64,000 nucleotides of DNA from Monosporascus cannonballus (taxonomy: Eukaryota > Ascomycota > Sordariomycetes > Xylariales): contig QJNS01000020.1 in NCBI GenBank assembly GCA_004154925.1, positions 248,001-312,000 of the forward strand, read 5' to 3'. Positions 34,882-45,673 of the stretch are shown in pieces. The notes below the pieces were generated by a model that worked only from the letters and a program-made list of their open reading frames with translations, searched no databases and was not told the DNA's origin. The number at the start of each line of letters is the position of its first letter. The first letter of the stretch is position 1. The position numbers and the translations under genes were made by a program.

Positions 34882-36723
34882 ATGGGTGCATACTACTCTG
34901 TCGAGAATTGCAAGAACAGACACGGTGTCGACGTGAACTGCACAATAGGCTATAATGACACCACCCAGGTTTTCGAATCCATCGGCATATACCGGCGCGG
35001 TGAATTCGAAGGTGACCCAGATATTGCTGGTGTCGGAGTGAGTGCTAACTCATGGCTTCCAAGCTCACCCTGTTAAGCCCTCATAGATTCTTGGCGTATT
35101 CATTGCCGTCACCTCCTTCGCCTTATTTATCAGTATAATCGACGTTGTGTGGTTGTCGACGAAATCCCTACGAATCAAGAGAAGATGGACTCCCGAGTAA
35201 GAGATTTCCGTGACCCCTGAGTCCTCCTCTGACCATGCGTAGGGAAAAGGCGCATAAGAGAAGATGAAGCCTCTCGGGGATAATGGAAGCCGTGGTGGTA
35301 GCCTGCAGCGACCAACAAGTATTCACAGGGGCGGCATATTCGCTCACTTTACGATACTGGCGAGGATGCACGGTATCCGCATACCACTATAACATCGTGG
35401 CCAACATGATGCTGTTGACTTGCGCCACACATCTCATGTCTGTGACGATTGTTCGGAACTACTGGCGATATCCACTCTTAGCACTGCTTAGGATCTTGTG
35501 CATCACCGGAGTTATAATCGTCACCGGCTTGTTGCTCACAAATCAGAATGCGAACACGGGGAAGAGATTCCCGACAGAGGTCCCCGCATCTGAGGAGGAG
35601 GGTGTATTCCTTTTCTGGCCGGCGGCTTGTTTCCAGGATAACACTACCACCCTTCTGAGTACTGTCAAGGATTCCACGAGCAGTGGCGACCAATTCCTGA
35701 ATGGTGTCATCCTGAACTCGACGCCCAACAACCATATTCGCGGCTGGAACTGGTACGTCATCATCGTTCTGTTCTACGGTGTGGCTCTGATCGCAGAATT
35801 CGTTCGATTCTGCCGGCGCCAGCAGAACAGGCCTGGGTGGCGAGGCAAGCTCGGCAACAAGATCCGACACGTCGTCCATCCCCGCAGATGGGCGCGGAGA
35901 GTCATCAGCTCCATATTCCTCGTCTACCTCCTTGGCGGCATCGTCATCAGCGGTATCACGGTCTACCAGAGTGCCAGGTATATGTACGCGTTGCGAAGCT
36001 GGGTCGCGCATTCGGGCTGGATGCAAGTGGACGAACTGACCAAGCAGAATCCGGAGAACGACGCGAAAACCTTCGGTCAGCTCGTTCCCATCTTCCTAAG
36101 CGCCCTGATCGTCTTCGGCCTCGCCCAGACCGTCAGTGGTAAGTCCGGACCTCTGAGCCTAACGCCGGTCTACTTCATCCGTGCTGACGCCCGTCAAAGA
36201 AAAGATCACAGACCACAGCAACCGCAAGCATGTCGGCGAACCGCAGCCTCAACCCCACACGATTCAATACCTCGACCCATCCAAGTACGAGCTCGGCTTC
36301 TCTCCCCAAATGAAGACGGACAACAACAGCGGGTATTTCCTCCCGCATATCCCGAACCCCTCCGTCAATTCCAGCTATCAAGCACCCTCACTAGCCCACC
36401 CTCTACGCACCAATACGAACATCACTACCACATCTTTTGGCGTGTTGTCGGTCATCAGTGGCGGTAATGGGTCCGTTACGACGACGCCAGCCACACCACA
36501 GCCAAGCAGGTTCGCCCCTATAGTTCTTCCGGGCACTGCAATCTCGTATGACCCTCTACCCGGGGACTCTGATACACCACCGGGAGTGCCGCCTAAAGGG
36601 GGAAGTCAAACCCCGACCCAGAACTCTCCCCCTTCTAATACGCAGTCGCAACTGGGGACTTCTCCGCCGACTGAGCAGTTGGAACCGAAACCAGATGGCC
36701 CGCGCAATATCCCCACACAGTGA
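34882..36723 (+). CDS. Seven-helix fungal integral membrane protein (GPCR-like topology)
   Basis: Four exons are inferred: 34882-35037, 35087-35196, 35270-36138 and 36200-36723, about 552 aa. Introns of 49, 73 and 61 nt have GTGAGT/CATAG, GTAAGA/GAAG and GTAAGT/AAAG ends, and the phases agree. The ~48-residue N-terminus is probably extracellular, with Cys pairs and NCT/NDT sequons. It runs into DPDIAGVG, a motif common at the start of an uncharacterised fungal membrane family. Helix 1 is encoded by exon 2 (ILGVFIAVTSFALFISIID). Helices 2-7 follow, including YHYNIVANMMLL, YPLLALLRILCITG, WNWYVIIVLFYG, ISSIFLVYLLGG and LVPIFLSALIVFG. The C-terminal ~175 residues are a Ser/Pro/Thr-rich cytosolic tail. 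Convergent with the DPBB gene, 278 bp away. Ligand and signalling role are unknown; it is not a Pth11/CFEM receptor because CFEM is absent. Confidence 0.83.
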
Positions 36724-37001
36724 CGTTGGTATCTGTGTTGCGACTATGAATTATGCTGATGATACTCTGTACGTCTCAATTTCGAGTGTTAGAAAATCAG
36801 GAGATATACTAAGTTAGACGAAAGACGATGCTTCATCTGGCTTGCGCCAGTGGCGCACGAGTATGCCAACTAAAACATAAGAAGTCTTCACAATGATGGC
36901 GTGCATCTTCGTAGATTAGTGAAAATCAAAAATGAAATGGGTATCAGTATCGTTCTTACATACAGGTGCAAGTCTTCCTCACCATTGCCTACCTACGCAT
37001 T

Positions 37002-37814
37002 CTAACAACTACGGCAAGACTCCCAATCCAGCCAAGCCCAGCTCCCAACCACCCTCCCGCTATCCCGCGGCGCCAGCCGCTCGAACGCGCTCGGGCTTAG
37101 GTCCAGGTCCGTTGGCGAACACCTAACGCAGCGGTCTACGACCTCGACGTCGACGCTGCGGTTTCCCCGCGCACAGGCGCCGGCGGCCCCGCACTCGACA
37201 CGGATGCGGCGTCCGCACAGCGGATTCGCGTTCGGATTCGCGGCCACGCCCTCTTCCTTAGCGGCGGCGTCGAACACCTCGTGCGAGACGGCGCACACGG
37301 CGTCCCCGCCACCCGAGACGACCCCGCACGCGCCCAGCCCGGGGTCGTAGTACGTCAGGTCGCCCGTGAAGACGCCGCCGCCATTGTCCGGCAGCGGCAG
37401 GTTCACCGGCGAGTGCCGTCGCGATAGTCCCACGCCGAGCCCGACTGCCAACGGCAGGACGACGAGCAGCAGGAGCGCGAGCGACAGGATCACGTACAGT
37501 AGCAGGAAGCGCCGCGGCCGGCCTAGGTACGTCTTTTGCGGTGGCAGGACCGCGTCGAGGCGGCTCCGGAGGGCGGTCGTGAGCGGCGGTTTACTGGCAC
37601 CGCTGGGGGTTAGAGGTGGCGGTGTCTCCTTTGCCGCCGCACCCTTTGGATCGCGGGATGGTGGCGTGAGCGCGGCGCCGTTCAAAAGGGATAGGCTGTT
37701 CCGGAGTGACTTGCTGTTTCGGAGCCCGCGTTTCAGCGGATGCGTTGGGATCTCCCAATCCGGCGTCTGATACACCGGCTCTGGAGCTTGGATGTCGTCG
37801 TCGGCGTCCGTCAT
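37002..37814 (-). CDS. Membrane-anchored double-psi beta-barrel (RlpA/expansin-like) protein
   Basis: Intron-less, 270 aa, ATG at 37814. Residues 1-100 are cytosolic, Pro/Lys-rich and disordered; 103-130 form one strongly hydrophobic helix preceded by RPRR, so type II orientation is likely. Residues ~149-269 form a DPBB domain: it begins GDLTYYDPGLGACG, has the conserved VDVEVVDRCVRC and DLDLSPSAF motifs, and ends with GSWAWLDW. Six or more cysteines suggest disulfides outside the cell. Relatives are small secreted fungal DPBB/expansin-like proteins that bind polysaccharide, so cell-wall association is inferred. The sequence is very GC-rich against AT-rich flanks. No catalytic function is assigned. 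Confidence 0.85.
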   Translation of the reverse strand: MTDADDDIQAPEPVYQTPDWEIPTHPLKRGLRNSKSLRNSLSLLNGAALTPPSRDPKGAAAKETPPPLTPSGASKPPLTTALRSRLDAVLPPQKTYLGRPRRFLLLYVILSLALLLLVVLPLAVGLGVGLSRRHSPVNLPLPDNGGGVFTGDLTYYDPGLGACGVVSGGGDAVCAVSHEVFDAAAKEEGVAANPNANPLCGRRIRVECGAAGACARGNRSVDVEVVDRCVRCSPTDLDLSPSAFERLAPRDSGRVVGSWAWLDWESCRSC

Positions 37815-39587
37815 CGTTACACCACGATGGAGAGTGAATAGTATATCTAGCGAGTGGTATCGATGTTCTCGTCATCGAAGGTCTGCCTTATCTCGCAACT
37901 TTGGGATTCCAATATGCAATGGGCGGGAACGTTCGCAGCTTGCGGAAGCGGTCTTAGAGCGAGACCTCGGAATCATGAAATGTACGGAGTATCAACGTGT
38001 GAGGTGTGCCAAGGACAACACCATGTTGGACCCGCCTGCAAGGGACCACCCGAGATCGCCCCCTCCGCTCCCCTTTTAGGACTAGTTGTGCTTGAGGGAC
38101 CCCGACCGCAGGGCCCCATCGTGAGCTACTGTGACAGTTAAGCTGATCGGTAGATAAGGTAACATAGAGTGTGAGAAGTGATAATTGTCTGACTAGAATT
38201 TTTGCTCTAGGGAGCGGTGGCTAGGAAGCTTTCTATATACTGTGGGCGCGCCGGAATAAGGTTCTTCCGGGGTGCTGGGAGCTTGATGACTAACATAGAT
38301 ACCCCTATTCCACGACAGCTACAAAAGCCGACTATTTCATACCATATTAGGGGACGTTGATAATCGATGCAGATAGGTAAAAGCCAAGACTCTACAAACC
38401 CGGAACGAACATGCATTGTGGGCAGAGACAATAAGAAGACAACCCGATGCTTCTGCCCTGCTGGGTCATTGCAGAATGGGCTCCTCGATAGCAAACTTTA
38501 TAGCAACTTATGGTACATCAGGTTTGCCAGCCCTAGCCCAGTACAAGGCCCGTGTGCCATTACCCTGCAGTATGATATCTTGTCAAATCGCCACGCCATT
38601 GGGCAATCAAAGGTTGATTAGATATCTGGGCTGAGTCTCTCAAGCCGTTGTCAATAACTGTTGTCCGGAAATATTTCCATCGCCAAGGTCACACAAGAAA
38701 ATTTGGTACATGTGCAATCATTTAGTGTGGACTACTGGCCACAACAGTGTTCACCGTCGCCCATGAGGTGCCTAAACTGAAGTATAGCTCAGTCGCTTGG
38801 TATTAGTGGCTCGTTCCATTCACTATGGCTGACACTGGTCGTCAGGCATATTAGGCTTGCCGCCAGGCTCTTAAGGATATTGCCGATATTGTGATGGTAA
38901 GCTGTCGAATCTGAATAGTGCCGAAAATGTGAGGTTCCACACTATGGCGGGACACTATTAGATGTCATACGAGCAAACTTGGACATAATCGGAGGAAAAA
39001 GCATGATATTGTTGTCGTGGAAGATTAATTCAGTAACTCGGAACAGGCACAGCTATATGAAAAGCTACACTAGGGAATGGAAAAAGGATAATTTATTTGA
39101 GACATCTCATACTGTGATATATTCCAATATATGCGTATCCGTATATTCCCGCCTCCCCCCCCAGGGCAAATACCCATAGCGTCTATCGTTTGAAATCCAA
39201 GCTCTCTCTCTTGAATTCCCTACTATTTTATAATGGGATGTGGCATCTTGGTATAGCCAACAGAGTCCGCCACGATAATAGCAGTTAACAGCACCTTTTT
39301 ATGATTTATACAAATCATTCACACCTCATCTCTGTTACTCTCTACTTAGGTTAAATAATGCAGTTGTTGGCTTATTGGTTCTCTTGGAGCTCTCTAAATA
39401 GCTTGGCGAGCGAGTTCGTTACAGCTTATATAATCTTAATTTACCTGGGTGCGTAATAACCGGGGAAACCGATTTAACTGTTTCTTTTTCCTTGCGTTAT
39501 GCATATCCTTGGCCACTGTTACAGACCGAAATTCAAGCCTTGTGCTGACCCGCAGCCGATGCTCTCTTTAAAGAATCCATTCACATG
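37815..39587. other. AT-rich gene-free DNA
   Basis: It contains the DPBB promoter at its left end. The rest is AT-rich with short frames lacking coding character, consistent with old repeat-derived DNA altered by RIP-like mutation (inferred from composition only). Confidence 0.4.
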
Positions 39588-40022
39588 TGTTGAACCTAGC
39601 TACGCCACGGCTTAGTTAGCTAACAAGCTAGTAGAAATTGCTTCGGCTACTCCGGTATTCTTATCTCTTAGCTACCACTATTTTTATCTATATTTAAGGA
39701 GGGTTCACCACCTTCACCTTCTATAGAGGACCTTCCTGTCAGGGAAAATGGTAAAGTACGGAGTGAGAGGCAGAAGAAGCAGCCCAGCAGGTGGTTCATA
39801 GTATGGGTAGTGAATAGATGACCATTAATGCCTGCCCTTTTTTAACTACTCGGGGGCGAAGCCCCCCTATATATACACAAACTGGAGCCAAACTGGTGGG
39901 TCGCTGGGCCCCGGAAAGGGGGCCGCACCTTGGCACCTGACACTTCCAGAGGTCAGGGCAACCTTTAATACACTTCTTCTTCAGTTATATGCTTCTGTGT
40001 GTGATGTCAGGGTCTCATAAGA
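39588..40022 (+). repeat. LTR-like direct repeat, copy A (interrupted)
   Basis: It starts TGTTGAACCTAGCT and ends GATGTCAGGGTCTCATAA. It is homologous in the same orientation to copy B at 40372-40610. Shared blocks, in order, are ACCTAGCT, GGCTTAGTT, CTCTTAGCTAC, a TATA-like TTTAAGGA/ATAAAAGGA followed by the GTTC-ACC-TTCAC block, GGACCTTC, AGAGGTCA and CTTCTTCAG-ATATGCTTC-GTGTGTGATGTCAGGG. Removing the inserted element at 39737-39942 and one target copy leaves about 224 bp, close to copy B (239 bp). TG start and internal TATA-like box fit an LTR, but no TG...CA end or flanking target duplication is clear. Confidence 0.6.
39737..39942. mobile_element. 206-bp MITE-like insertion with 7-bp inverted ends and CTTCC target duplication
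   Basis: The element begins TGTCAGG and ends CCTGACA (perfect 7-bp terminal inverted repeat, with weaker similarity further in). It is flanked by CTTCC at 39732-39736 and at 39943-39947. Copy B of the host repeat reads GGACCTTCTAGAGG with no insert, which defines the empty site. The interior has two GC hairpins (GGGGGC-GAA-GCCCCC near 39852-39866 and GGCCCC-GGAAA-GGGGCC-type near 39907-39923) and no open frame. It is too short to be autonomous. Superfamily is unassigned: a 5-bp duplication does not fit the usual hAT (8 bp), Tc1/mariner (TA) or Mutator (9 bp) patterns. Confidence 0.72.
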
Positions 40023-40371
40023 TGCGGAAAGCCTGGTTGGAGGGAACGAAAACTTCAGAAACCCCCATTACCTGGAGGCAACTCGACATTACAGTTCTGG
40101 CATTAAGGGAGTACTGGACGTAAAACGTCCGTAATATTTGATCAAACTGGTTATTGCTGGAGGGACACCATAGTCACGAAGTAGAATTAGGGGAAATTAT
40201 AATATTAAGGATCACAGTGATATCTTGCTAAGGTTCAATAAGTACCCCAATGAAACTGTCGTCTGGAAGGTACTGACAGTAAGAACACATATAAATATTT
40301 GAGTGCGCGAAATGCTTCAGATGTTGAAGCTTAGCATTCAATCAGCGTTTTTGACTCCAATCGTATACTTC
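40023..40371. other. Short internal segment between the two LTR-like repeats
   Basis: This 349-bp stretch separates copies A and B. No gag/pol-like coding is visible. If the repeats are paired LTRs, the whole 39588-40610 unit would be a TRIM-like non-autonomous retroelement; alternatively they are two solo fragments. Confidence 0.4.
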
Positions 40372-40610
40372 TGTGAGACCTAGCTGAAGTCGATCAAACA
40401 GCTAAGCCTTGGCTTAGTTTGATCGCCTACTGAAAGGAGGTTACTTTATGCACCCCTAGTATCTTTTCCTCTTAGCTACAGTTGTATTTACGTGTATAAA
40501 AGGAGAGTTCGCTACCCTCACGTTCTATCTAGGACCTTCTAGAGGTCATGCAGCCTGTTAATTCACCTTCTTCAGATATATGCTTCAGTGTGTGATGTCA
40601 GGGCCTCATA
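40372..40610 (+). repeat. LTR-like direct repeat, copy B (uninterrupted)
   Basis: It starts TGTGAGACCTAGCT and ends GATGTCAGGGCCTCATAA, parallel to copy A. A 35-bp hairpin near its start (40391-40425) has arms CGATCAAAC...GTTTGATCG and TAAGCC/GGCTTA around a TT loop, with a 3-nt bulge. The TATA-like box is at about 40496-40502. Copy A differs by scattered substitutions, many of them C/T or G/A. Confidence 0.6.
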
Positions 40611-43600
40611 ACTTCCAATTAGGCACTAGCGACGTAGTTACTGCATTCCCCATCAACGTTCTACGATAACTGCGTTTCGTCACACTGATTTTTGGCAAGA
40701 GTGCTCTAGACAGCCGATTGTTCAATTTATTATGGTAGGAGTTGATAACAGAAATAGATACAACGACTGCTTAGCACTGCTTGGTTTATTAACAGCGTGC
40801 TCTAGAAGCTATGACTCTGCTAGTTTTAGCTATCTCTGGCCCAGAATAGTAGTCAGGACTGCCAGTGCCCATATATGTTGCGCCGTGTACGAGACTTCAT
40901 CGAATCCTGCAATCATCTCTGCATAATCACTTGTCCTATGATAGACCTAAGTCTCGTGTGTAACTCATATAGAGAAAGAGTCAACAATATCCCTGCCGCA
41001 ATAGTATCGCCGAGCCCTCTACGTTGGCCTAAGCCTGTCTAGGTTACCAAGAACTGTCCCCAAAGCATATAGGGTGGCGCGAATGGCAGGCTCTTCCTGT
41101 GAGATTTAAGACCTGATAGTGTCCCGCCGTAGCGTGGGGCCTCACATTTTTCGGCACTTCAGGATCTGATACTTCCCGCCTTGTCTTCTTTTTCGCTTCT
41201 GCGATGCCAGGTGGCATACTGCGGCCAGCAGGATAGACCCAGGAGGACAGGCGTAGCACTTCCGTCTCTTCGAACGTCGAGACTAAGTTGTGGATAGTCT
41301 TAGAGCATTTGATTTCTGAAAAATTGTTAGCGCGCCGCAGATTTGCTACCTGAAATGATTCATCTACATCCTCCTAAAATCTCCCTTGCCCCTTGCGTGC
41401 TTTAGCAGTTAAAGCACGAGTTATTGCCAAGGCCAGTTTGACTTTTCCCCGCGACTTACGGGTGCTACACACATGCCAGAACTAGCTTTCAATTTTAGCT
41501 GGCTGAAAAAAGCGGACTATGGAATTAGGCTAAAGAAGAAGGAGCCGTGAGCCTCCAGCAGCCGATACGTGGCGGCGCTCATCCAGCAAGTCTTCGCACC
41601 ATGTGTAAAGACGTGGTGTTGGGGGTAATGTAGATTGACTTGAGTAGTAGCCGTCTAGCTGTCTGAATACACTTGTCTACGGTAGGATGTCGACGAGGGG
41701 ATGACATTTGTGATATCTGATTGAACAAGCCGCGAAGCATTTCTCGCGCCAGATTCCTCATCATAATATAGGTACTCTTTCAGAGGACGAATCTCTTCAC
41801 GCCGAAGGCGATATGGATCAATTGGTTGGCAACGATACCCGGTAAGGACGAGGACCTCGCCATATTAAGAGATTCTAAGGTATATGCGGGATGGATAAGG
41901 ACCACGGCCGAGTTGTAAATGGTTATTGGAGGCCAGAGGTCAGATGTTATAGTCAAGGAAGCAACCCCAAATTTATATATGGCTTTCTTTAATCCACATT
42001 GCACGACATGGTTGAATAAGTCTGTGTACATGCTACATATAACTACCGGTTGTATGGGCAGCGTTATAGCTACGCTACAGGGCGGTTGCTGGAACATGCG
42101 GTCGATGTAGGGTAATTAACGTTGTTGCGGAGAATCGCTCACGCCTTTGTTGGAGTTGAGGGGCCAGGATTTGATGAGGAATATTGAGAATCTCAAGACG
42201 AGTTAATTTCAAGTGCTAGAATTTGCGTTAGCCGGCTATAATGCTTGTCATGAACTGAGCAGTAATTAAATGCCTACGTCTCTATTCCAAGACACCTCCC
42301 TATTCTCTATAGCCCAATTAAGACCTGAGTGCCAAAGTATTTGATGTCATAGCCAAACTGGCTAAAAAAGTTATGGAGGCTTTTGTATGGACTACTTACG
42401 GGATCGTAGCTACTATTTGGATGTGGCCTTCTCGACATTATTCTTAGCTAGTAGGATCGAGTTAAGAGTACGTGCCGCCCTCTTTTTGTCCTTCTTCCCT
42501 TGAGACGCCTAGGTTCATAGAGGGCCACCATCCTCGAACTCCGCCGCCACGCCACACTGTATGTTAGTGCTGCACTGCGGCGGAAGGGGTACCGGCAGCA
42601 TTATAGATGGTGCTTTGGGAGCCAGGGGCATATCCGTACTCTTCCACAACAGCGGCTGTGGAATTGAAAGGTTAAGAGGCACAAAAGAAAGCAATTGAGC
42701 GGCGATAAAGAAAGGGTTATGGAACGTTGCCTGGAACACACATTTCTCGTAACAGCATACCAGGGACATTATGATGTAGTTGCTTACTAGCGGAGTTGGG
42801 AATATATATATATATATAAAGCGTCGTCCCCAACTAGTCTTGAGAGAAGATGAACGTTAGTATTCACATACTATGCTGCTTATGCGCGAGCTACTAGAGA
42901 GCCTCTGGTAGAACTGATCTTCCACCTATAACTCTGTGGCACCCTTTCTATACAACTCGTCTCTTCCTCTGGCACAGGAAGTCTTATATTTTGTGGCTAT
43001 ATATCTTGCTAGCTAAGTCTTCAAATCTAGATAACCATGTCGGAATGCTACCATAAATAGCTAAATAAGCTCGAGCCCGCAATGGTTCGAGCGTCCATCT
43101 TTTGGAATTCAACAAATCAGGGCATACTGTACAATGTGTAATTATGTCATATTGCTTAATTATCATCCTTCCTGCTGTGCTAGCAGCCACACTTCCAGGG
43201 TTACCTGAGTTCCAATATCACGAGGTTAACCGTTATTAAACAGGTTATTGACTTATTTATTCATGATTTCCATTGTTAAACAAGGGGTGAACAATGGAAA
43301 TGTAAGGAAAGATATGGGAAATATGGAAGAACTTTCCTAATCTTCGCCATATCGAATAGGGTTTGCCCTGCTTTCCCGAAGGAAACTTCCGGATTCCTAG
43401 AAATGGACTCCTTTATATCGAGAAACTTGCACCCACTATAGTGGATTTAACACACTATGAACTGCTTTGGGTCGAATAAGGGTGATTATCTGCCAATGAA
43501 GTATCTCCCTCACTCACCATACAGTTATGTGTTAAGCGTATGATTAAACGAAGTAACATTAGTAGATCTGATGATACATGTAATCTCCAAGGTGCAATTG

Positions 43601-44712
43601 TTTAAGGGGCAGCCTTATATACAAAATACTCTTAAGTCCTGAATGCAATGGATTAAAACATATAGTGCATCGCCATGCGACATACGGTTTTTGCTGGATG
43701 TAAGGGATGCAAATGATGATCTTCCACCTATAAAAGCCTGAATGCATTGTCCTCTATCCGTTTCGGATCATTCAGTGACATATTGTAGCCACCAGTTACT
43801 GTGCATACCCCTTAGTTTGCGGCTCAAGTTCTATTTCATTAGCTTATCTCTGAGTTGAGTACGAGAATCATGGAAATAGAGGCTGATCATTGTGTATTTC
43901 ATGGTTTAAATGTCCCCTTAACTTCTTTTAAGCGAATCTCGGGTTTCGACTAGATGACTATCATACGTTTAGGGGGCCCAGCCCTTTTGGGAATCCGCAC
44001 GCAGTGGAAATCCATTTTCTGGGTGAAACCCTTTGAGGTTCGCGGTATATACGGTGGCTCTCACGACTGGAAACAATATTTCAAGGCTTCCCGAATATGT
44101 TGTAGGATTTACTGAAGGCGGAAATCCACAGCCTGAGCACTGGCTGGGGCTCCATTTGGCTCCTGGTAAGGTATATCGCTGACCGCGCATGCTTATGAAC
44201 GTTGAAACAGTACACCAATAAACTTTCAGTATAAAGCCATAGGAGACTATTCGAGTAATGATCCATAGCATACACAAACATTTAGAACGCTGTACCAACC
44301 ACTGGAGTGTAGTTGCCGTCATTAATGATCGTCAGGTAGGTAACGTGGAACTGAAATCATAGCGCATGGTGATTAGCCACCATGGGTACTCATAAACAGC
44401 GTACAAATGCAAACAGTCTTCCCACTCAATATGGTCAGACGATGCAGACACTCCGCCAAGATCTATGTGAGAAAGGGTGTTTTTATTGATGATGTGTTAA
44501 AGCTCTTAATTCCCAACAACAACTGGAAAATTCAGGGCTATATATATACACGAATAAATGGATTATTAAGCGTATCATTCCATTATTAATCAGTATGAAA
44601 ACCGTATGGAAGAAAAGGATTTTTTATTCCGGAAGCGTATAGGGGTAGACCCACTTTTCCGGATCCGGATTCCTAGAATCTACGATCTTTCATTCGGCAG
44701 CGATTCAATATC
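40611..44712. other. AT-rich gene-free DNA, probably repeat-derived
   Basis: About 4.1 kb with frequent TA dinucleotides and only short frames. A (TA)n run lies at 42802-42819. Short words recur (CGGATTCCTAGAA near 43390 and 44662; GATCTTCCACCTATAA near 42918 and 43719), hinting at diverged repeat copies. No transposase or reverse-transcriptase motif is readable. The right end contains the hydrolase promoter. Confidence 0.4.
42802..42819. repeat. (AT)n microsatellite
   Basis: An 18-bp AT dinucleotide run within gene-free AT-rich DNA. Confidence 0.85.
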
Positions 44713-45230
44713 ATGTCTACAGTCGAGAAGACCTCGTTATCAGTCGATGGACCGAAGCCGTGGTATAACCGACCCAAGTCTATTAGCGACTACGACGGCC
44801 TTGCCCACCTGCCTCACTTATCGAGGCTACCCAATAAATTCAAAGGGCGGATTGAAGTCGAGCCGCTCAACATTCAGGTAGAGGACGCAGCCGACGGCTT
44901 CGTCCCCGGCTTTCTGCACATGCCGCCGGACTTCGTATCGCCGGCTCCCGAGACGCACCATCGCACCGCCGCCATCCTCCTCTCTGGGGCCGGCGGCGGC
45001 GTTGCCGGACCTAGTTCCATGTACCTCTCGCTCGGCGACAAGCTGGCCGCGCTGGGGACCGGCATCCCCGCGCTCCGCCTCGACTTCCGGTTCCCGGCGC
45101 GCAACCGGTATTGCGTGGAGGACGTCAGCGCGGCCATGGCCTATTTGAGCGACATGTACGGGCTTGACCGCTTTGTGTTGGTCGGCTGGTCTTTCGGGGG
45201 GGGGGGGGGGGGGGGGGCGGNNNNNNNNNN

Positions 45231-45261
<31 letters not shown>

Positions 45262-45673
45262 CGCGGGGGCACCGTCAGCGGGCGCGACGAGCGCGTCGTC
45301 GGCTGCGCGACGGTGACAAGCCAGACGGCCGAGACAGAGGGCATTCGGCGACTCGCGCCGCGGCCCGTCCTGCTTCTGCACGGTACTGGGGACCGCACGC
45401 TCAACCCCTCCTGCTCGGAACGCCTGTACGCCTTGTACGGGAGCCGGGGGGAGCCGCCAGCTGCGGCTGTTAGATGGCAATAACCATGCGCTCAGCCGCA
45501 ACGCGCAGATGGCCGAGGGCGTGCTGCTGGATTTCATCGCGAAATTCGCGGGACTCCGCGTTAATGACGCAGAGAAGTTGGCCGTCGCTGACCAGAGACT
45601 CTTGGATGATGGCGAAAGGACCGAGTTGATGAAGAGGGGCGGCGACCTGAGGCCCCCTGAGAGTACGGATTAG
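44713..45673 (+). CDS. Alpha/beta-hydrolase fold protein, interrupted by an assembly gap and a frameshift
   Basis: The start is ATG 44713. A GAGGGVAGP glycine-rich loop lies near residue 92-100 and the nucleophile elbow GWSFGG (Ser160) follows VLVGW. Immediately after the elbow the sequence enters a G-run, 10 Ns and a C-run (45196-45260). Beyond it coding resumes with GRDERVVGCATV and HGTGDRTLNP (acid-residue loop). At about 45449-45454 a run of six G shifts the frame. Reading on in the next frame continues LRLLDGNNHALSRN (catalytic His) and ends at TAG 45671-45673. Without the shift the frame would stop at about 45481 and lose the His. The full Ser/Asp/His triad therefore exists if both defects are sequence errors. 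Relatives are small soluble alpha/beta hydrolases (KANSL3/TEX30-like); substrate unknown. Confidence 0.75.
45196..45260. other. Assembly gap: G22 run, 10 Ns, C30 run
   Basis: G22 at 45196-45217, CGG, N10 at 45221-45230, then C30 at 45231-45260. The complementary homopolymers on both sides of the Ns look like read-end artefacts (for example poly-G dark-cycle calls) rather than biology. They fall just after the Ser nucleophile of the hydrolase. Confidence 0.9.

Noticed and set aside
41044..41259. 71-codon minus-strand frame rich in Lys/Arg/Pro
   Set aside because: It was considered as a retroelement remnant, but no integrase, protease or RT motif is present.
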